Below are positions 5,842-5,980 of a stretch of DNA of 5,980 nt, piece by piece. The translations under genes were made by a program, and so were the position numbers. Under the pieces are notes generated by a model, which was not told where the DNA came from, made no database searches, and saw only the letters and a list, made by a program, of their open reading frames with translations. Origin of the DNA: an uncultured Alphaproteobacteria bacterium (lineage in GTDB: Bacteria; Pseudomonadota; Alphaproteobacteria; CASFRQ01; SAAU01); assembly GCA_949296785.1 (NCBI GenBank), contig CASFRQ010000229.1, positions 1-5,980 of the forward strand. Reading direction: 5' to 3'. Every line of letters starts with the position of its first letter. Position 1 is the first letter of the stretch.

Positions 5842-5980
5842 TTACCATCTGCATCCCCAAGCACATTCACAAATTCGCGCTTGACTGTCAGAAACACATT
5901 TTAAAGCGTTTCCGCTGGCATTTCCAAAGAAAGTCCCACTGCTTTTGCTGCCAGCAGAGAAAGTTCCTACGCAGATTTTA
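5842..5980 (-). CDS. C-terminal end of a third cysteine-rich repeat-family protein (5' part beyond the window)
   Basis: Read on the minus strand, the frame from 5979 to TAA (TTA at 5842-5844 on the plus strand) gives 45 residues beginning KICVGTFSAGSKSSGTFFG and ending ICECAWGCRW. It parallels the end of the large repeat protein at the left (TICAGTYSSGTISSGSKG, then spaced Cys): an I-C-x-G-T-F/Y-S step, S/G/T-rich units, then five Cys in the last 18 residues. The gene converges on the lnt unit, and the terminator hairpin follows its stop directly. Only the tail is visible, so length, start and intactness are unknown. It is too short for ordinary ORF cut-offs and is easily missed. Confidence 0.65.
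   Translation of the reverse strand, partial: KICVGTFSAGSKSSGTFFGNASGNALKCVSDSQARICECAWGCRW

Overview
The window looks like chromosomal DNA of a diderm bacterium, most probably an alphaproteobacterium of moderate to low GC. The main argument is the pair of apolipoprotein N-acyltransferase (Lnt) genes in the middle. Their C-terminal halves carry wording typical of alphaproteobacterial Lnt, such as PWNL, QLRAVEEGLPV and LPKALPPT, followed by WGNWPFL or WGNLPFL. No rRNA, tRNA, mobile element or phage gene is visible, so the assignment rests on protein similarity judged by eye.

Layout. (1) Bases 3-2300 (+) are the 3' part of a large Ser/Gly/Thr-rich repeat protein. It has two blocks of short imperfect repeats of about 16-17 residues, built on V/I-S-G-G-T-I/V units. 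Between and after them lie cysteine-rich non-repeat segments, and the protein ends in Cys. The gene is open to the left edge. (2) After a 34-base gap come two tandem lnt-type genes at 2335-3849 and 3846-5390. They overlap by four bases (ATGA) and look translationally coupled. (3) Directly after the second lnt, bases 5356-5793 hold the broken 3' remnant of another cysteine-rich member of the repeat family. (4) A strong A/T-flanked hairpin at 5805-5836 ends this transcription unit. (5) On the minus strand, 5842-5980 is the last 45 codons of a third, convergent member of the family; its remainder lies beyond the right edge.

So a tandem Lnt pair is embedded in a cluster of secreted, disulfide-rich repeat proteins. 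Lnt normally adds the third acyl chain to the N-terminal cysteine of lipoproteins in the inner membrane. Both copies keep the Glu-Lys-Cys catalytic triad. Both have replaced the same three positions that are conserved in E. coli Lnt: W237, Y388 and W415. Whether they are the organism's housekeeping Lnt or a derived pair serving the neighbouring surface proteins cannot be decided here. The placement, the shared substitutions and the absence of a visible terminator between the repeat gene and the first lnt are the most interesting points of the window.
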